In this document: positions 10,016 to 21,399 of the stretch, piece by piece | How positions within the stretch are numbered: the stretch's first letter is position 1 | Layout: each line of letters opens with the position of its first letter | Source: Centrapalus pauciflorus | Lineage: Eukaryota; Streptophyta; Magnoliopsida; Asterales; Asteraceae | Assembly (NCBI GenBank): GCA_020465985.1 | Contig: JAANYP010005941.1 | Coordinates: forward strand, 124,001 to 188,000 | Direction: 5' to 3' | DNA: 64,000 nucleotides | Position numbers and translations under genes: made by a program | The notes under the pieces: generated by a model | The model's database searches: none | Told to the model about the DNA's origin: nothing | What the model saw: the letters and a program-made list of their open reading frames with translations, nothing else

Positions 10016-12793
10016 GTGGGGCAGGGGTCCCAGCCATCAGGGAGCCGGGCAGATAGTTCAGCCGGGGAGAGACACTGTCAGTGGTGCCGCCGTCATCATT
10101 CCGGTTCTTGTATGCCGGAGCAGCCTAGATGTTACCGTTGTGGGCAGTACGGCCACACTTCATTTACTTGCACCTCGAGAGATTCCCTGTGCTTCCGATA
10201 TGGGAGGCCAGGCCATGTCGCTAGAGATTGTCCCGATGTGCCACCAGCTATACAGGGAGCGAGTACCAGCGGTGCCAGAGCTGAGCCACCATCTTCGAGC
10301 CGCCGTGAGTCAGCGCCCAGAGGCAGGGGTAGAGTATTCCAGGCCACGGCAGAGGAGGCCCGCTTGTCCAGCGATGTTTTTTCCGGTACGTACATTTTGA
10401 ATGGGCTTAGTGCTCGTATTTTGTTTGATTCTGGAGCGGATCGCTCGTATGTGTCTGTCGTGTTTTGTGCATATTTTTCTGTGTCTCCTACTGCTTTATA
10501 TGTACCGTTAGTTGTCGAGAGGGTAGATGGTAGTACAGCATTAGTGAGCCGAGTATTTCGAGATTGTGTTTTAGAGATCGATGATCATCGGTTTCTGATT
10601 GATCTACTGCCGATAGAGATCAGTAGTTTTGACGTGATAGTGGGTATGGATTGGATGATAGCCAGACATGCCGACATTCTGTGCGCAAAGAAGATGATCC
10701 GGATACCCATTTCACACAGTGAAACGGTGACAGTGTTTGGCGAGAGGCGCCGAGGTGAGATCGGTATTGTTTCGATGGCCAGAGCTCAGAGGTATGTTGC
10801 GAAGGGATGTGAAACCATTCTGGCTTATGTCGTTGACGCCAGATTGGTGAAGAAGACCATAGCGGATATACCCGTGATTAGAGAGTTCCCTGAGGTATTC
10901 CCAGAGGAGTTGCATGGGTTACCGCCAGATCGTCAGGTCGAGTTCCGTATCGACCTTATCCCTGGAGCGGTGCCTATTGCGAAGACGCCTTATAGGCTGG
11001 CACCTACTGATATGAGAGAGATGATGTCGCAGCTTCAGGAGCTATTAGATCGTGGATTTATCCGTCCGAGTTCGTCCCCGTGGGGAGCTCCAGTGCTATT
11101 TGTGAAGAAGAAGGACGGTTCTATGCGGATGTGTATTGATTTTAGAGAGTTGAATAAAGTGACGGTGAAGAACCGTTATCCGCTTCCACGCATCGACGAT
11201 CAGTTCGACCAGTTGCAGGGTTCGAGCTTCTTACTGAAGATTGATTTGGGATCAGGGTATCATCAGCTGAGAGTTAGAGACGAGGATGTGCCGAAGACTG
11301 CGTTTCGGACGAGATACGGCCATTATGAGTTCCTAGTTATGCCCTTTGGACTGACTAACGCACCCGCGACATTTATGGATTTGATGAACAGGGTGTGTAG
11401 ATCTATGTTGGATCGGTTCGTGATAGTCTTTATCGATGACATCCTGATATATTCTAGGAGTGCCGAGGACCACGAGAAGCACTTGCGAGAGGTTTTGACT
11501 GTGCTGCGAGAGGATCGATTGTATGCGAAGTTCTCCAAGTGCGAGTTCTGGTTGCGAGAGGTCCAGTTTCTGGGACATGTTGTGAGCGCCGAGGGTATTT
11601 CCGTGGATCCGGCGAAGATAGAGGCCATCATGAGTTGGGAACCGCCGAGGACCGTGCCTGAGATCCGTAGTTTTCTACGACTAGCCGGGTATTACCGCTG
11701 CTTCATTCAGGACTTCTCGAGGATTGCCAGGCCGTTAAAGAGATTGACACGGCAGTCCGTTCCTTTTGTGTGGTCCGATGGGCAGGAGTCAGCGTTCAGA
11801 GAGCTGAAGTCCCGGTTATGTCAGGCACCGGTGTTAGCATTGCCCGAGGGTACGGAGGATTTCATGGTCTATTGTGATGCGTCAGGTATCGGTTTGGGTT
11901 GTGTTCTGATGCAGCGGGGCAAGGTAATAGCGTATGCGTCGCGTCAGCTGAAAACCTATGAGGAGAATCATACCGTGCATGATCAAGAGCTTGACACGAT
12001 AGTGTTTGCGTTAGAGATATGGCGCCATTATTTGTATGGTTCGCAATTTGTCGTGTATACCGATCATAAGAGTCTTCAGTATCTGTTCAGTCATAAGGAG
12101 TTAAATATGAGACAGCGGCGCAGCCTCGAGTTACTGAAGGATTACGACTGCGAGATTCAGTATCATCCGGGTAGGGCCAATGTGGTGGCCGATGCGTTGA
12201 GCCACAAGGCGTGCGGTCAGACAGTGGTTTCCCGAGCGGCGAGGCTCGAGGTCACCTCGACTTTAGTGGATAGTTTGAGGATGGCTCAGTTAGAGGGTTT
12301 GCGAGCGGAGAATGTGAAAAGGGAGCGGCTTACAGGTCAGCTGGATGTGTTGAGCAGAGACAGGAGAGGCTTGTACGTGTTTCATGATCGGGTTTGGGTT
12401 CTGAGAGTCGGTAATCTGCGGCAGTTAATTCTAGAAGAGTCGCACCGATCGAGGTTGTCTATCCACCCCGGGAGCACTAAGATGTATAGAGATTTGCGTG
12501 AGTATTATTGGTGGCCTGGGATGAAGAGAGAGGTGGGCCGATACGTCGAGGAGTGTATGACTTGTCTGCGTGTTAAGGCCGAGCATCAGAAGCTTCACGG
12601 GCATCTGCAGCCTCTAGAGATCCCCGAGTGGAAGTGGTATCATATCACAATGGATTTTATCATCAGACTTCCACGCACGGTTCGAGGCAATGATATAATC
12701 TGGGTGATAGTAGATCGGTTGACGAAGAGTGCCCACTTTCTAGCGGTCCGTTCGAGATCATTGCCAGAGTCCGAGATCAGGCGTACAGACTGA
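10016..12793 (+). CDS. pol: pol polyprotein of B: zinc knuckles, protease, RT, RNase H, integrase N-part
   Basis: This 925-codon open frame is the longest in the window. In order it shows a good CCHC knuckle, CYRCGQYGHTSFTC; a second knuckle with its second Cys lost (CFRYGRPGH); protease FDSGADRSYVS; RT with YPLPRIDDQF and FIDD (near 11429-11440); RNase H with VYCDASGIGLG and YTDHKSLQYLF; and the integrase HHCC finger with core start ITMDFIIRLP. It stops after AHFLAVR, where a deletion (about 12746-12756) removes the second Asp and the Glu of the integrase triad and shifts the frame. The open frame begins with GTG, so the true protein would be fused to gag. Protease, RT and RNase H look capable; integrase does not. 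Confidence 0.9.
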   Translation: MGQGSQPSGSRADSSAGERHCQWCRRHHSGSCMPEQPRCYRCGQYGHTSFTCTSRDSLCFRYGRPGHVARDCPDVPPAIQGASTSGARAEPPSSSRRESAPRGRGRVFQATAEEARLSSDVFSGTYILNGLSARILFDSGADRSYVSVVFCAYFSVSPTALYVPLVVERVDGSTALVSRVFRDCVLEIDDHRFLIDLLPIEISSFDVIVGMDWMIARHADILCAKKMIRIPISHSETVTVFGERRRGEIGIVSMARAQRYVAKGCETILAYVVDARLVKKTIADIPVIREFPEVFPEELHGLPPDRQVEFRIDLIPGAVPIAKTPYRLAPTDMREMMSQLQELLDRGFIRPSSSPWGAPVLFVKKKDGSMRMCIDFRELNKVTVKNRYPLPRIDDQFDQLQGSSFLLKIDLGSGYHQLRVRDEDVPKTAFRTRYGHYEFLVMPFGLTNAPATFMDLMNRVCRSMLDRFVIVFIDDILIYSRSAEDHEKHLREVLTVLREDRLYAKFSKCEFWLREVQFLGHVVSAEGISVDPAKIEAIMSWEPPRTVPEIRSFLRLAGYYRCFIQDFSRIARPLKRLTRQSVPFVWSDGQESAFRELKSRLCQAPVLALPEGTEDFMVYCDASGIGLGCVLMQRGKVIAYASRQLKTYEENHTVHDQELDTIVFALEIWRHYLYGSQFVVYTDHKSLQYLFSHKELNMRQRRSLELLKDYDCEIQYHPGRANVVADALSHKACGQTVVSRAARLEVTSTLVDSLRMAQLEGLRAENVKRERLTGQLDVLSRDRRGLYVFHDRVWVLRVGNLRQLILEESHRSRLSIHPGSTKMYRDLREYYWWPGMKREVGRYVEECMTCLRVKAEHQKLHGHLQPLEIPEWKWYHITMDFIIRLPRTVRGNDIIWVIVDRLTKSAHFLAVRSRSLPESEIRRTD

Positions 12794-13086
12794 GATTGCC
12801 TCCCGAGTTGGCTGGAGTTCATGATACGTTCCATGTAAGTCATCTAAGAAAATGTCTTGCCAAAGACGATCAGTACTTGTCGTTATCCGGGATCACCGTG
12901 GATAATCATCTGAGGTATGTCGAGCAGCCCGAGGCAATTACCGACCGTAAAGTGAAGAGATTGAGGAATAAAGAGATCGCGCTAGTACTCGTTCAGTGGA
13001 GGCATCATAAGGGTACTAGTGCTACCTGGGAGCCCGAGGCCGAAATGAAAATCCGGTATCCGCAGCTGTTCCAGTCTTCGAGCTAG
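12746..13086 (+). pseudogene. pol: integrase C-terminus and chromodomain-like tail of B
   Basis: Past the deletion, the +1 frame reads FEIIARVRDQAYRLRLPPEL, then FHVSHLRKCL and the tail VLVQWRHHKGTSATWEPEAE with the ending YPQLFQSSS. This is the same C-terminal module as in A at 1786-2082. It is now out of frame with the upstream pol ORF. Confidence 0.8.
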
Positions 13087-13102
13087 ATTCCGGGACGGAA
13101 TC

Positions 13103-13121
13103 TTTTTAAGAGGAGAGGATT
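13103..13121 (+). other. polypurine tract of B
   Basis: TTTTTAAGAGGAGAGGATT directly precedes the 3' LTR. The purine run AAGAGGAGAGGA is the expected plus-strand primer. Confidence 0.8.
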
Positions 13122-14844
13122 TGTAACATCCCGGATTTGAGCCTGGTACGTGGAATTATTTTATTGGCTCGTTAATTTAATATTATTGCGTTGTTCCAAT
13201 TAAATCCCATTAATAATCAGCGGATTATTATTAATTATGAGATCGTGGATTTAATTGGGTCCGAATGATATTAATTGTGAAAAAGTGATATCGGGTTCAG
13301 ATTTGGCGGGTTCGGGCTTTCTATTACTAGAAAGCGTATATATGTTGAGCTTTGTTCTTTCTCCCTTATCCATTGAAAAAACCCTTAAAAGTGTATTGTG
13401 TGTGTGTGTGTTGTGAGAAGTTCCAGCAAGGGGAATTAACCTTTACTCCAGAAAATTGCTTGAGAAGCTTGTATTCAAGCTGAGAATCTTCATCACCTTG
13501 TGTTCTTGAGCTCTCAAAGGTTAGAATCCATGATTTGGGTAGTTAACTCTTGAGATGTGTATGTGCTATATGTGGAATTTAGTTTCTATAGTATATGGGG
13601 TGTTTATGTATGAGTTTGGTGCATTTTGTTGCTAGAATCGGTTTAGGGGAGATGAAAATCTCCTGGATCAGCCATAGAAATCGCAGGTCAGGGCTGCACA
13701 CCACCGCTTGGTCGCGGTGCGACCCACAGGGTCCTAGCGGCGCGAGTCGCAGCCTGCAGGAGAAATCCGGTTTGAGGCTTAAGGAGGAGTCTTGGGTCGT
13801 TGATGGTTTGAGTTCCTTCGGGGTAGTGTCGGATTGATTTATCCAGGGTTTTGGGTCTCGGTGGGTGTCTCGTGAAGGGATTTCGGGGATAGGTTATCCA
13901 TCCAGGAGTGTGTTTCGGGTTTAGTTTAATTGTGATAATTATACTCGACTTGAGTTGTGTGGTCACTGAACTTGTGTTAATATATGAGATTCGTGACGTT
14001 ACAGGTTCTAGCCGATCTCGTGCCGAGCAGCGTTAGAGTTTCGGGTTCCAGTTGAAATCGGGTAATTGGTGAGTACTCGTGTTCTTTACAAAATGCGCAT
14101 AGTATTTTATGTGTCCCTTATGTGTTATGATACGTGTATATGAGACAGAGATACAGAGCAGGTATGATTTTATCTACCCTATACGTGCTATACGTGTTTA
14201 AGTTGCAGGTGTCCGCGATATGTGATCGCGCAGGCTGACTGTCCCTAACCAGTCACGAAGTATGAGACTGTATATATAGAACAGTGTTATTGCCAGGTCG
14301 TTTGTGCCTATTGTGTAGCTAACCGCTGCTGTGTGCGGCCTATTAGCTGGGGAACAGCGTCTCCTTTTGAGCAGAGATATGTGTGTGCATCGAGCCGTGG
14401 TATGTGTATTGAGATATATTTGTTGTGTATGTTATATGTGTTTATCTACAGTGTCTAACCCTCGCGTACTCACGAGCTGTCCAGCTTATGTTTTCGAGTC
14501 CTATGTGTCTCAGGCAGTCGTACAGTGGGGTCACAGCAGCAGCATCCGCCGAAGTAGGCGCCTGGGCAGTTTCGAGTCTGTGTATGCGGATTGACTTTTG
14601 ATGTTAGACTTAAAGCCGTTAAATAGTACTTGTACTTGACCGACATTGTGTAGTCACCAGTAGTTAGTGTTTATCAGATAATGCAGTTGTGTATATGTTG
14701 TTTCCGCATGTGACATGACGTATGACTTCCGTGTTAAAGTTTTAATTAATAGTGTTTTCTGCTAATCCTGTGACATGTGTGCCTTGAGATGATTGCGATA
14801 TTGCCACATGACGTGGCATTTGTGTGAGAAATGTGGGTGTTACA
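13122..14844 (+). repeat. 3' LTR of element B
   Basis: The LTR is 1723 bp, TGTAACATCCCGG to GTGTTACA, followed by the TSD CTTCT. It keeps the 53 bp missing from the 5' LTR and lacks 46 bp found there. The palindrome at 13710-13724 has one changed base against the 5' LTR. Confidence 0.92.
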
Positions 14845-14849
14845 CTTCT

Positions 14850-16337
14850 TCTTCTACTTCATTGTCTGAATCATTATACTCTTCAAAATTCTAAATTCCA
14901 GATTAAATACTCACAGGATTCGGAACATCTTCATGAAGAATCAATTTCTTTCCCCTTTGAGCATCAACCGGTTATTCTGTTGATGCTTCAGCTTCACCTG
15001 CACTTTTATCTCCAGTGTCTTTCTCTTTATATACAACCATATGCAACTCAGCATCTCCAAGCTTCCTCCTCTTCTCCCCCTCATGAGGAGCATCATCGGA
15101 GTCATCATCATGATCCTCATGTTTTCTTTATGCATCGAAGCTTGAGACTTACACGATTGATCAATAATAGAAAATCTCTCTGATAGCGATACAAGAGCAC
15201 TTACAACCGTGTTTTCTAATCCCAACATTCTTTCCCTCATCTCATCAAACTGTTCAATACAGTAGTCCCATAGATCAACATTTGAAATTTGAGTCTCTTA
15301 TTCTTCTGCAACCGTTGCTCTAGTTTTACCTTTTAACATCCTTTGAATATTTGACATCTGATTCATCATCTCTATATATTGACTTGTTATCTGATTAGTA
15401 ACTCTAGCAATGGCTTCAGTCAGTCGTGTTTCGGATACAAAGGGTAACATGCTCACACCTGGGTCACTTAGACTTCCAATTGTCTCAACAGTTGAACTTG
15501 TAAAAAGAACATCTGTGGGGCCTGCGGAGTTGGCATTGATGTATCTCTGGTAGGACTTCCAATTACTTCATGCTACGGAGCAACGAATGCTTCCGACACA
15601 ATAGTTGTTGCTATAGGGACACGTAATCCTTCTGTACATGAAACCGACTCTGGTGTCCTATCGTGTATTGGTTCTATGACCAGTGGACCAAGAAATATAC
15701 GATGGGGCAGAATTGTATTTGTTTCAATATCCATAAGATCTGAATGATCCCAGGATAGATTGTGTGCAAAATTCTCGTGATGAATTGAAACATCTCCTTG
15801 TTGAGAAGGAGATGAGTGGCTGTGAGGTGTGCAGTCACTAGTGGGGTACTAGTTTCTTCAATGTCAACTCTTAATGAGAGATAACAGCAGGTGTGACTAC
15901 CCGACTGTTTGTGGTTTGGGTCTCCCTTACACTCACTCGCACCATCTCATCAACTTCTTGAACAGGTAGACGTTCAGATTGATATATTTCAACTCTCTCC
16001 CCAGCAACATCAATATCATCACCATTACCATTATCGTCCTCACAATCATCATCCTCACCCTCATTTCCCTTTCTTGAAAATTAGATAAAGTTCTTTCTGA
16101 GTCAGAATCTTCCTCACCTCCCCTCACAATTTCTTCAGCCGCATCCCTCAACTCAAGGTTACCCTGTACATCAACCCCTTATTGATGTACCTGCTCTCCT
16201 ATAACTCTTTGGGCAGGAAAACTCGGTTCCTGAGTTTCCATAGGAGCATGGTATATTCGATACAATCTTACACTCTCCGCATTCTCATCAACATACTTCA
16301 ACAAAGCCTCAGGAATTTGCATGATATTGGCATTAGG
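14850..16337 (-). pseudogene. C-terminal half of the env-like third ORF of element C
   Basis: This continues the gene at 18588-19454 across the solo LTR. Its minus-strand reading includes NANIMQIPEALLKYVDENAE right at the LTR edge, an acidic Glu/Asp/Ser stretch (about 15930-16150), a Pro/Thr-rich linker and a short coiled-coil-like segment LENTVVSALVSLSERFSI (about 15180-15240) followed by a charged tail. This layout (helical domain, disordered acidic linker, coiled coil) is that of third ORFs after pol in Sirevirus-type copia elements. Several stops and frameshifts break it. Function is unknown, and 'env-like' describes only its position. Confidence 0.55.
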
Positions 16338-18582
16338 TGTGACACCCTTGCCACAGTAACCACCATTACAATACACCCAGGATTAATCACCAAACACATT
16401 ATTACATAATGATATGAAAGCTTAATATAATTGCGGAAGCATTAAAGTACATAATAAAGATAATACAATTGTTTTTAAAACACCCTATGGTGCTACAAGG
16501 TTTCATGTCTAAGTCTACATACTCTAACTTTATTACAACATCCCAAACAAATTTCAACAATAACCCCAATATTCAGTTACCAAGATGAGTAGTAATATCT
16601 TCAATTACTTCAACAGACGACTTAGCTAGAAGGTCCGCAGCGGATTTCCCTTTTCCTGTAAAAATTGAACAAATGTGGGGTAAGCAAAGCTTAGTGAATA
16701 CACAGATTTACGCATTCTAAAAATCTTTATGAAGCCCCCAAGAGTAACACCGATGACGCACGTCGTATACTCTATACCTACACAAAGTACGGCACATGAG
16801 TCGCAGCTCCTACGAGCCCAAAGCTCGGCATTTAAACCAACCATTTGAGACAGACATAACATCGGGGATGATTTACTCCCTACCAGAACCACAGAGGGAT
16901 CAGCTCAGGGTCACAAAGCGCAGTAACAACGGAATAACAGATGTGACCCGCCGGTCCATCGATAGATGCACAAAAAAAGAACGGACATGCAACAAGATCA
17001 ATGTGCATCTAAGTCTACGCAAGTTAGTAGAATTCCAAATGAATGTGAAACAACATGTCTCAGTAGGCAATAGCTAACATAAAACAGATATAGACATGCG
17101 AAATCATATGTACTCACTGTGGGTGCGTTAGTTAATTTCAGTTTATCTTATTTCTCCTTCAACCGGATTACAAAGTACCCCACTATGGGTTAAACAACAC
17201 CACAAGGGACCTCTTAGATTTCCATAAGAAAAAACATATCATAAACATGTTTATCAACAAATGAGTGTCAATTTGTACAATTAAAAGTGTTACATGATTC
17301 GGATCAGTCATCCGAAACTCACGTTTAAAACGATCATTGTGTGCTATTATTCTCAAATAACACTTCTTTATATGCCTTTAATATATTACCAAAAATGTCC
17401 CAAAAGTGTGACTAATTATCCATAAATTCGGGTCTTTAAAACCCCATCCGAATTACACATGAACTGCAGCCGACTCGCCGAGTCGGTCCAGGTGACTTGC
17501 CGAATCGAGGTCCGAATTACGGATCCTCGGCCGGATTTCGGATCCATCCGAATTATTTTGACCCATTCGAATTCGAGTCTTATCCGAGTTCGGTTCTTAT
17601 TCGAGTTCGGTTCCATCTAAGTTCGGGTTTCATAAGAATTCGGGTCCTGGCCGAATTCGGATCCAACACTTATGCATTTTTGAAGATTTATTCATTTTTG
17701 AAGATTTATTCGGATCCGAGTTCGGTTCTTATTGAAGATTCATCTAAGTTCGGGTCACCCTATGCGACTCGCCGAGTCGACCAGCAGATGTGCAGGTCGC
17801 AACTTATGTATTTTACTCAAAAATTTCCATATTTGCTTTCTAGCAACATGCAACTTCAGATAATGTTTTATTAACATATCGTGTGTGTTTTTTATCCAAT
17901 TTCCATATCAATAATCATCAAAATTCATCCATATTGAACCAAAAATGAGGAAAAAACCTCAAGAACACAAAAACTTCACAAAAACTCAGATTTCTTAGCG
18001 TCTAGGACGATTCAAAGGTTGATTCTTATTTCTGAGGCTTCGTGATGTTCAAATAATGATTTCTAATTGTTTAAACACATATGCAACAACATTTATTCAA
18101 ATTAAAAATTTTAAATTAGTATCTTTATTCTTCAAAAATAAAACCTCAAACTTGAAACTAATTTCTTACCTTTTATCCACTTGAATTCAGTTAATATGAA
18201 GCTTTAATCCTCGAATTTAGTTCCACAATTTCGAATTTCAGCAGAATCTTAGAGAGAGATTGAGAGAACTCTTGAAGATGAAAGGGTGAAATGAATCAAA
18301 TGAAAGATTAAAAACCTTTTTATTTCCCATGTTTCGGCTAATTACACATTTAGCCCCTCAACTTATCTGATTTCACTAAAAACTGATTTTTTCTTTGTTT
18401 TATCATCACTAACATTTAATAATCATCATACTTAAATAAAATATTAAAATTCACAAATTTCTTTAAAGTAGCAACCAACTTTTAACATCCGGATATATAA
18501 TCATCTTTCATAATCCAACTTAATTATACAAAAATTCATCTAATTATCCCAATTACAATAAATTAAATCTAAGGTTGTTACA
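16338..18582 (-). repeat. solo LTR of the A family (D), TSD TTAGG
   Basis: The LTR is 2245 bp, TGTGACACCC to TGTTACA on the plus strand, with TTAGG at 16333-16337 and 18583-18587. There are no internal element genes, so it is a solo LTR left by recombination between the two LTRs of an inserted element. It aligns with 6379-7110 and with 1-1748. It carries the perfect palindrome CCGACTCGCCGAGTCGG at 17470-17486 and a second at 17765-17779. It interrupts the C env-like gene. Confidence 0.93.
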
Positions 18583-18587
18583 TTAGG

Positions 18588-19454
18588 GTCGTCCTGGACT
18601 TTGTGGATGCTCATCATTACGTAATCTGGGCACTTTTGAGGATTTGATATCTTCGGAATTTTTTCATTGCCCTCAATATGCCTCTGATCAAATTTTGAAT
18701 AAAAGGTTGTAGTGGCACAAACTTCCGTGCTCTGTTAGTTGTCTTTGCAAGCACTACTTCTTTAAGGTCTTCCCATATACATTGGGCGAAGTCATAATGC
18801 TTATTGAATGCTATAGCATGAAACAACCTTAGACAATGAATACTTCTTCTATCTATCCCAGGGTGCTTAGAGGTCATACATCTGTTGAAAATGCCAAACA
18901 GTGTATACCATTCGCCATTAAGACCATTTCGATAAAAACATGGAACTCTTGGTCAAAGGCTTAGAATAACCAAGGCTGATAAGATCTCTGCAAACTTGAT
19001 CGTCAGACACAAAATCTTCAAAATCGGCAAGTTCAGGAAAGTTTACGGTATTGATCCCTCTAGGTAAAAACAAGTTATGATGCAATCTGGCAAGAGTGAT
19101 CTTCGCTTTGAATTGGTCAATGGTGACCTTGAAGTTATGATCATCTTCAGCAGGCACAATGTTAATGTAACACAGATTTTAAAAAAGGCAACCGAGAGGG
19201 TGACCTTTTAGGATTTCCACAATCACCGGATGGCTTACTTTTATGGAATTTGGATCAAACCGGTGACCTTTTAGGATTTCCACAAACACCGGATGCCTGT
19301 GTTTGGATTTTATGAGTTGGGTTTCAGGGATCAGGGATGATGGTGATGGTCTTGTTACTGATGCTGATTTGATAGGTTTGGACACAAGGGTATGATTTGA
19401 AGAAGAATGAGAGTTTGAAGAGTTTGAGTTATGGGTGGGGGTTTGGGATGCCAT
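18588..19454 (-). pseudogene. N-terminal half of the env-like third ORF of element C
   Basis: It starts with MASQTPTHNSNSSN at 19454, a Ser/Asn/Pro-rich head. A stretch with a local duplication (EILKGH twice, 19190-19290) follows. The helical region has KITLARLHHNLFLPRGINT and FEDFVSDDQVCRDLISLGY, then YTLFGIFNRCMTSKHPGIDR and CIWEDLKEVV. The part around YTLF...MTSK corresponds by pattern to KYLVHIIQQCISPK in E and YSYLFASVVMSRSSK in F. Frames change between 18877 and 18918 and near 19160. No signal peptide or membrane segment is visible. Confidence 0.6.
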
Positions 19455-19499
19455 TTTGTTACCTGTAAAAATAGCAATCATGTTAGATATGTCTGGCAA

Positions 19500-21166
19500 A
19501 CAAAGTTAATCCTACAAATAGAGAAATAGAACATTTAGCAAGAAATTAGAAAAATATGTGTTACATGTTTGAAAGCATCGGGATTCCAAACAATAATATT
19601 AAAATATTAGTGTTAGGATTCCAAAGTCAATCGTTAAGAGACCAATGTTAATGTAACACAGATTTTAAAAACTTATCTCGAAAAATGTGAAATTTCTCTG
19701 AAAAATTAAATTTCCCACACTTAGAAATTTTTTTTTTAAAATTTGACTCCAAACTCGATATATGAATGGACAAACTCGAAGTATTCATGAGCATTCTCGA
19801 GTGAAGTATGAACCAACTCGAATGACTCTTAAACAAACTCGGTTGACATATGAATAAACTCGATTAAAACAGAAGTCAACTCGGGTGAAGTTATAATAAA
19901 CTCGAATGACCCTTGGATTTTCTCGGATGAAGTTGCATCAAACTCGAAGTAAACATATGCTTCCTCGATTGAAGTTGTGTTAAACTCGAATGACACTTAA
20001 CATTTTCTCGGGTAAACTCTTGACAAACTCGAAATTAACTTTAGTTTTCTCGAATTTCCCTTTTATCGAGTTGGAATAACTTTGAAAATTCTAAGTCCCT
20101 CTTATTACAAACTCGCATGAAACATGGAATTTTCTAAGACAACACTTTTTCCAACTTGATTAAACAACAACTTTTCTCGATTGATGTTTCAACCGAGTTT
20201 GAAAGTTCTAAACTTTTCTAAGTCCCAACCCTTCAAACTCGAACTTTTCTTGAAAGCTTCTTTTTCAAACTCAATAAACTATAAATGTTTTCTCGAGTAC
20301 CTCTTTGTCCAACTCGATCAAAACTAAAAATTTGTCGAGTAACTCTTTGATCGAGTTTGAACAGAAAAAAGTTCTAAGTCCCATTTTTCCTCTGAAATTT
20401 TAAAAAATCATTTCTAGGGACACTGAAACCTAAAGTTTTACATGTTCTTACTCGAAATCAGATTTTGAACAACTTCCCTTTACTGAATTTGGTCTAAAAC
20501 CCACTTTTTGAACATTCAAAATCTAATTTTCAGTAGTTTTAAAAACTCGAAAAATTTTGAACTTTAAATCCAAATTAAATGTCGTATGTTGGATTATAAG
20601 ACTTGAAATTTGATTTTCAAACTTATATAAACATTATGCATACATACAATATTTCAATTTCAGATTTAAAAACCCAAATTATAATATTTGGATTTCACTC
20701 ACCGACTCATACAAACACATACACACATAGTACCAGATACCTAAAAACTCGAATAAAAAACATTAAAATATAAAACAGTAACAAAAATAAAAAAAAAACT
20801 TACAAAGAATCTGAAATATTGAATTCACAAAAGCTTTTGAGCGTGTTTCGTTGATGAAAAATCGAGAGAAATGAGGAAGAAGATGTACAGTGCTCGGGTT
20901 TTTGAAAAAATGAATTTGAATTTCAAAATTCGAACTTATACTCCTTTTTGAAATTTTAAACCTGGCCAATTGAAAATTTAACCCATTCTCTCCTTTTTTT
21001 TCACTTAAGCCCATTATAAAAAATTACACACCAAAAAAAAAAATAATAAACCATCAAAACAAAAATTTGAACAACTAAAATTTTGAACAACACAAGAATA
21101 AAATGAAGTAAAAAAATTTAACTAACTAAAAACTAAAATGTTTTTCCCCTTGAATTTTGCATGTAT
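19500..21166 (-). repeat. pol-env spacer of C filled with AACTCGA-type repeats
   Basis: No gene is recognised. From about 19740 to 20360 the plus strand repeats AACTCGA/AACTCGG about 13 times, with about ten CTCGA variants, at irregular intervals of 25-60 bp. The same motif fills the 5' leader of C (38060-38690) and of the array units. The stretch 20400-21160 is AT-rich without clear structure; the 83-codon frame at 20763-21014 looks accidental. Confidence 0.6.
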
Positions 21167-21276
21167 GCTCCCCCTCAGATTAATATCATCTTTTAAGTTT
21201 GCTCCCCCTGCAATTAATCAGATAAAAAATTATCAGATATAAAAATATCAGATAAAGTTTTTTGTTTGCTCCCCCT
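21167..21276 (-). other. three PPT-like runs after the pol stop of C
   Basis: GCTCCCCCT occurs at 21167-21175, 21201-21209 and 21268-21276 (sense AGGGGGAGC), the last two in the wider context GTTTGCTCCCCCTGCA. Repeated PPT-like runs are known in Sireviruses. Here they sit just after pol and before the env-like gene, not at an LTR. ATCAGATA repeats lie between them. Confidence 0.6.
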
Positions 21277-21399
21277 GCACATGACAATCCGGTTAAGTTA
21301 AATCTCAGAAAAATGAAAAACATGTAAATCAAGTGAGATTAACACAAAACTTAAATCAAGTAAAAAATTGTAAAATTAAAATTTTATTTTGAATCTACC

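Larger units (their letters stand above)
7126..14844 (+). mobile_element. Ty3/gypsy chromovirus-like element B (two LTRs, TSD, deleted integrase)
   Basis: B is 7719 bp long and is the only plus-strand element in the window. Its structure is 5' LTR, tRNA primer site, gag, pol, PPT and 3' LTR, flanked by CTTCT on both sides. Both LTRs begin TGTAACAT and end TTACA. Its protein family is the same as that of A, but the LTR sequence differs. The pol frame is long and open, yet gag has a stop and the integrase has lost most of its catalytic core, so B could move only with help. Confidence 0.92.

Noticed and set aside
20763..21014. 83-codon minus-strand ORF in the C pol-env spacer
   Set aside because: AT-rich, no homologous frame in the other elements, no repeat of it elsewhere; probably accidental.
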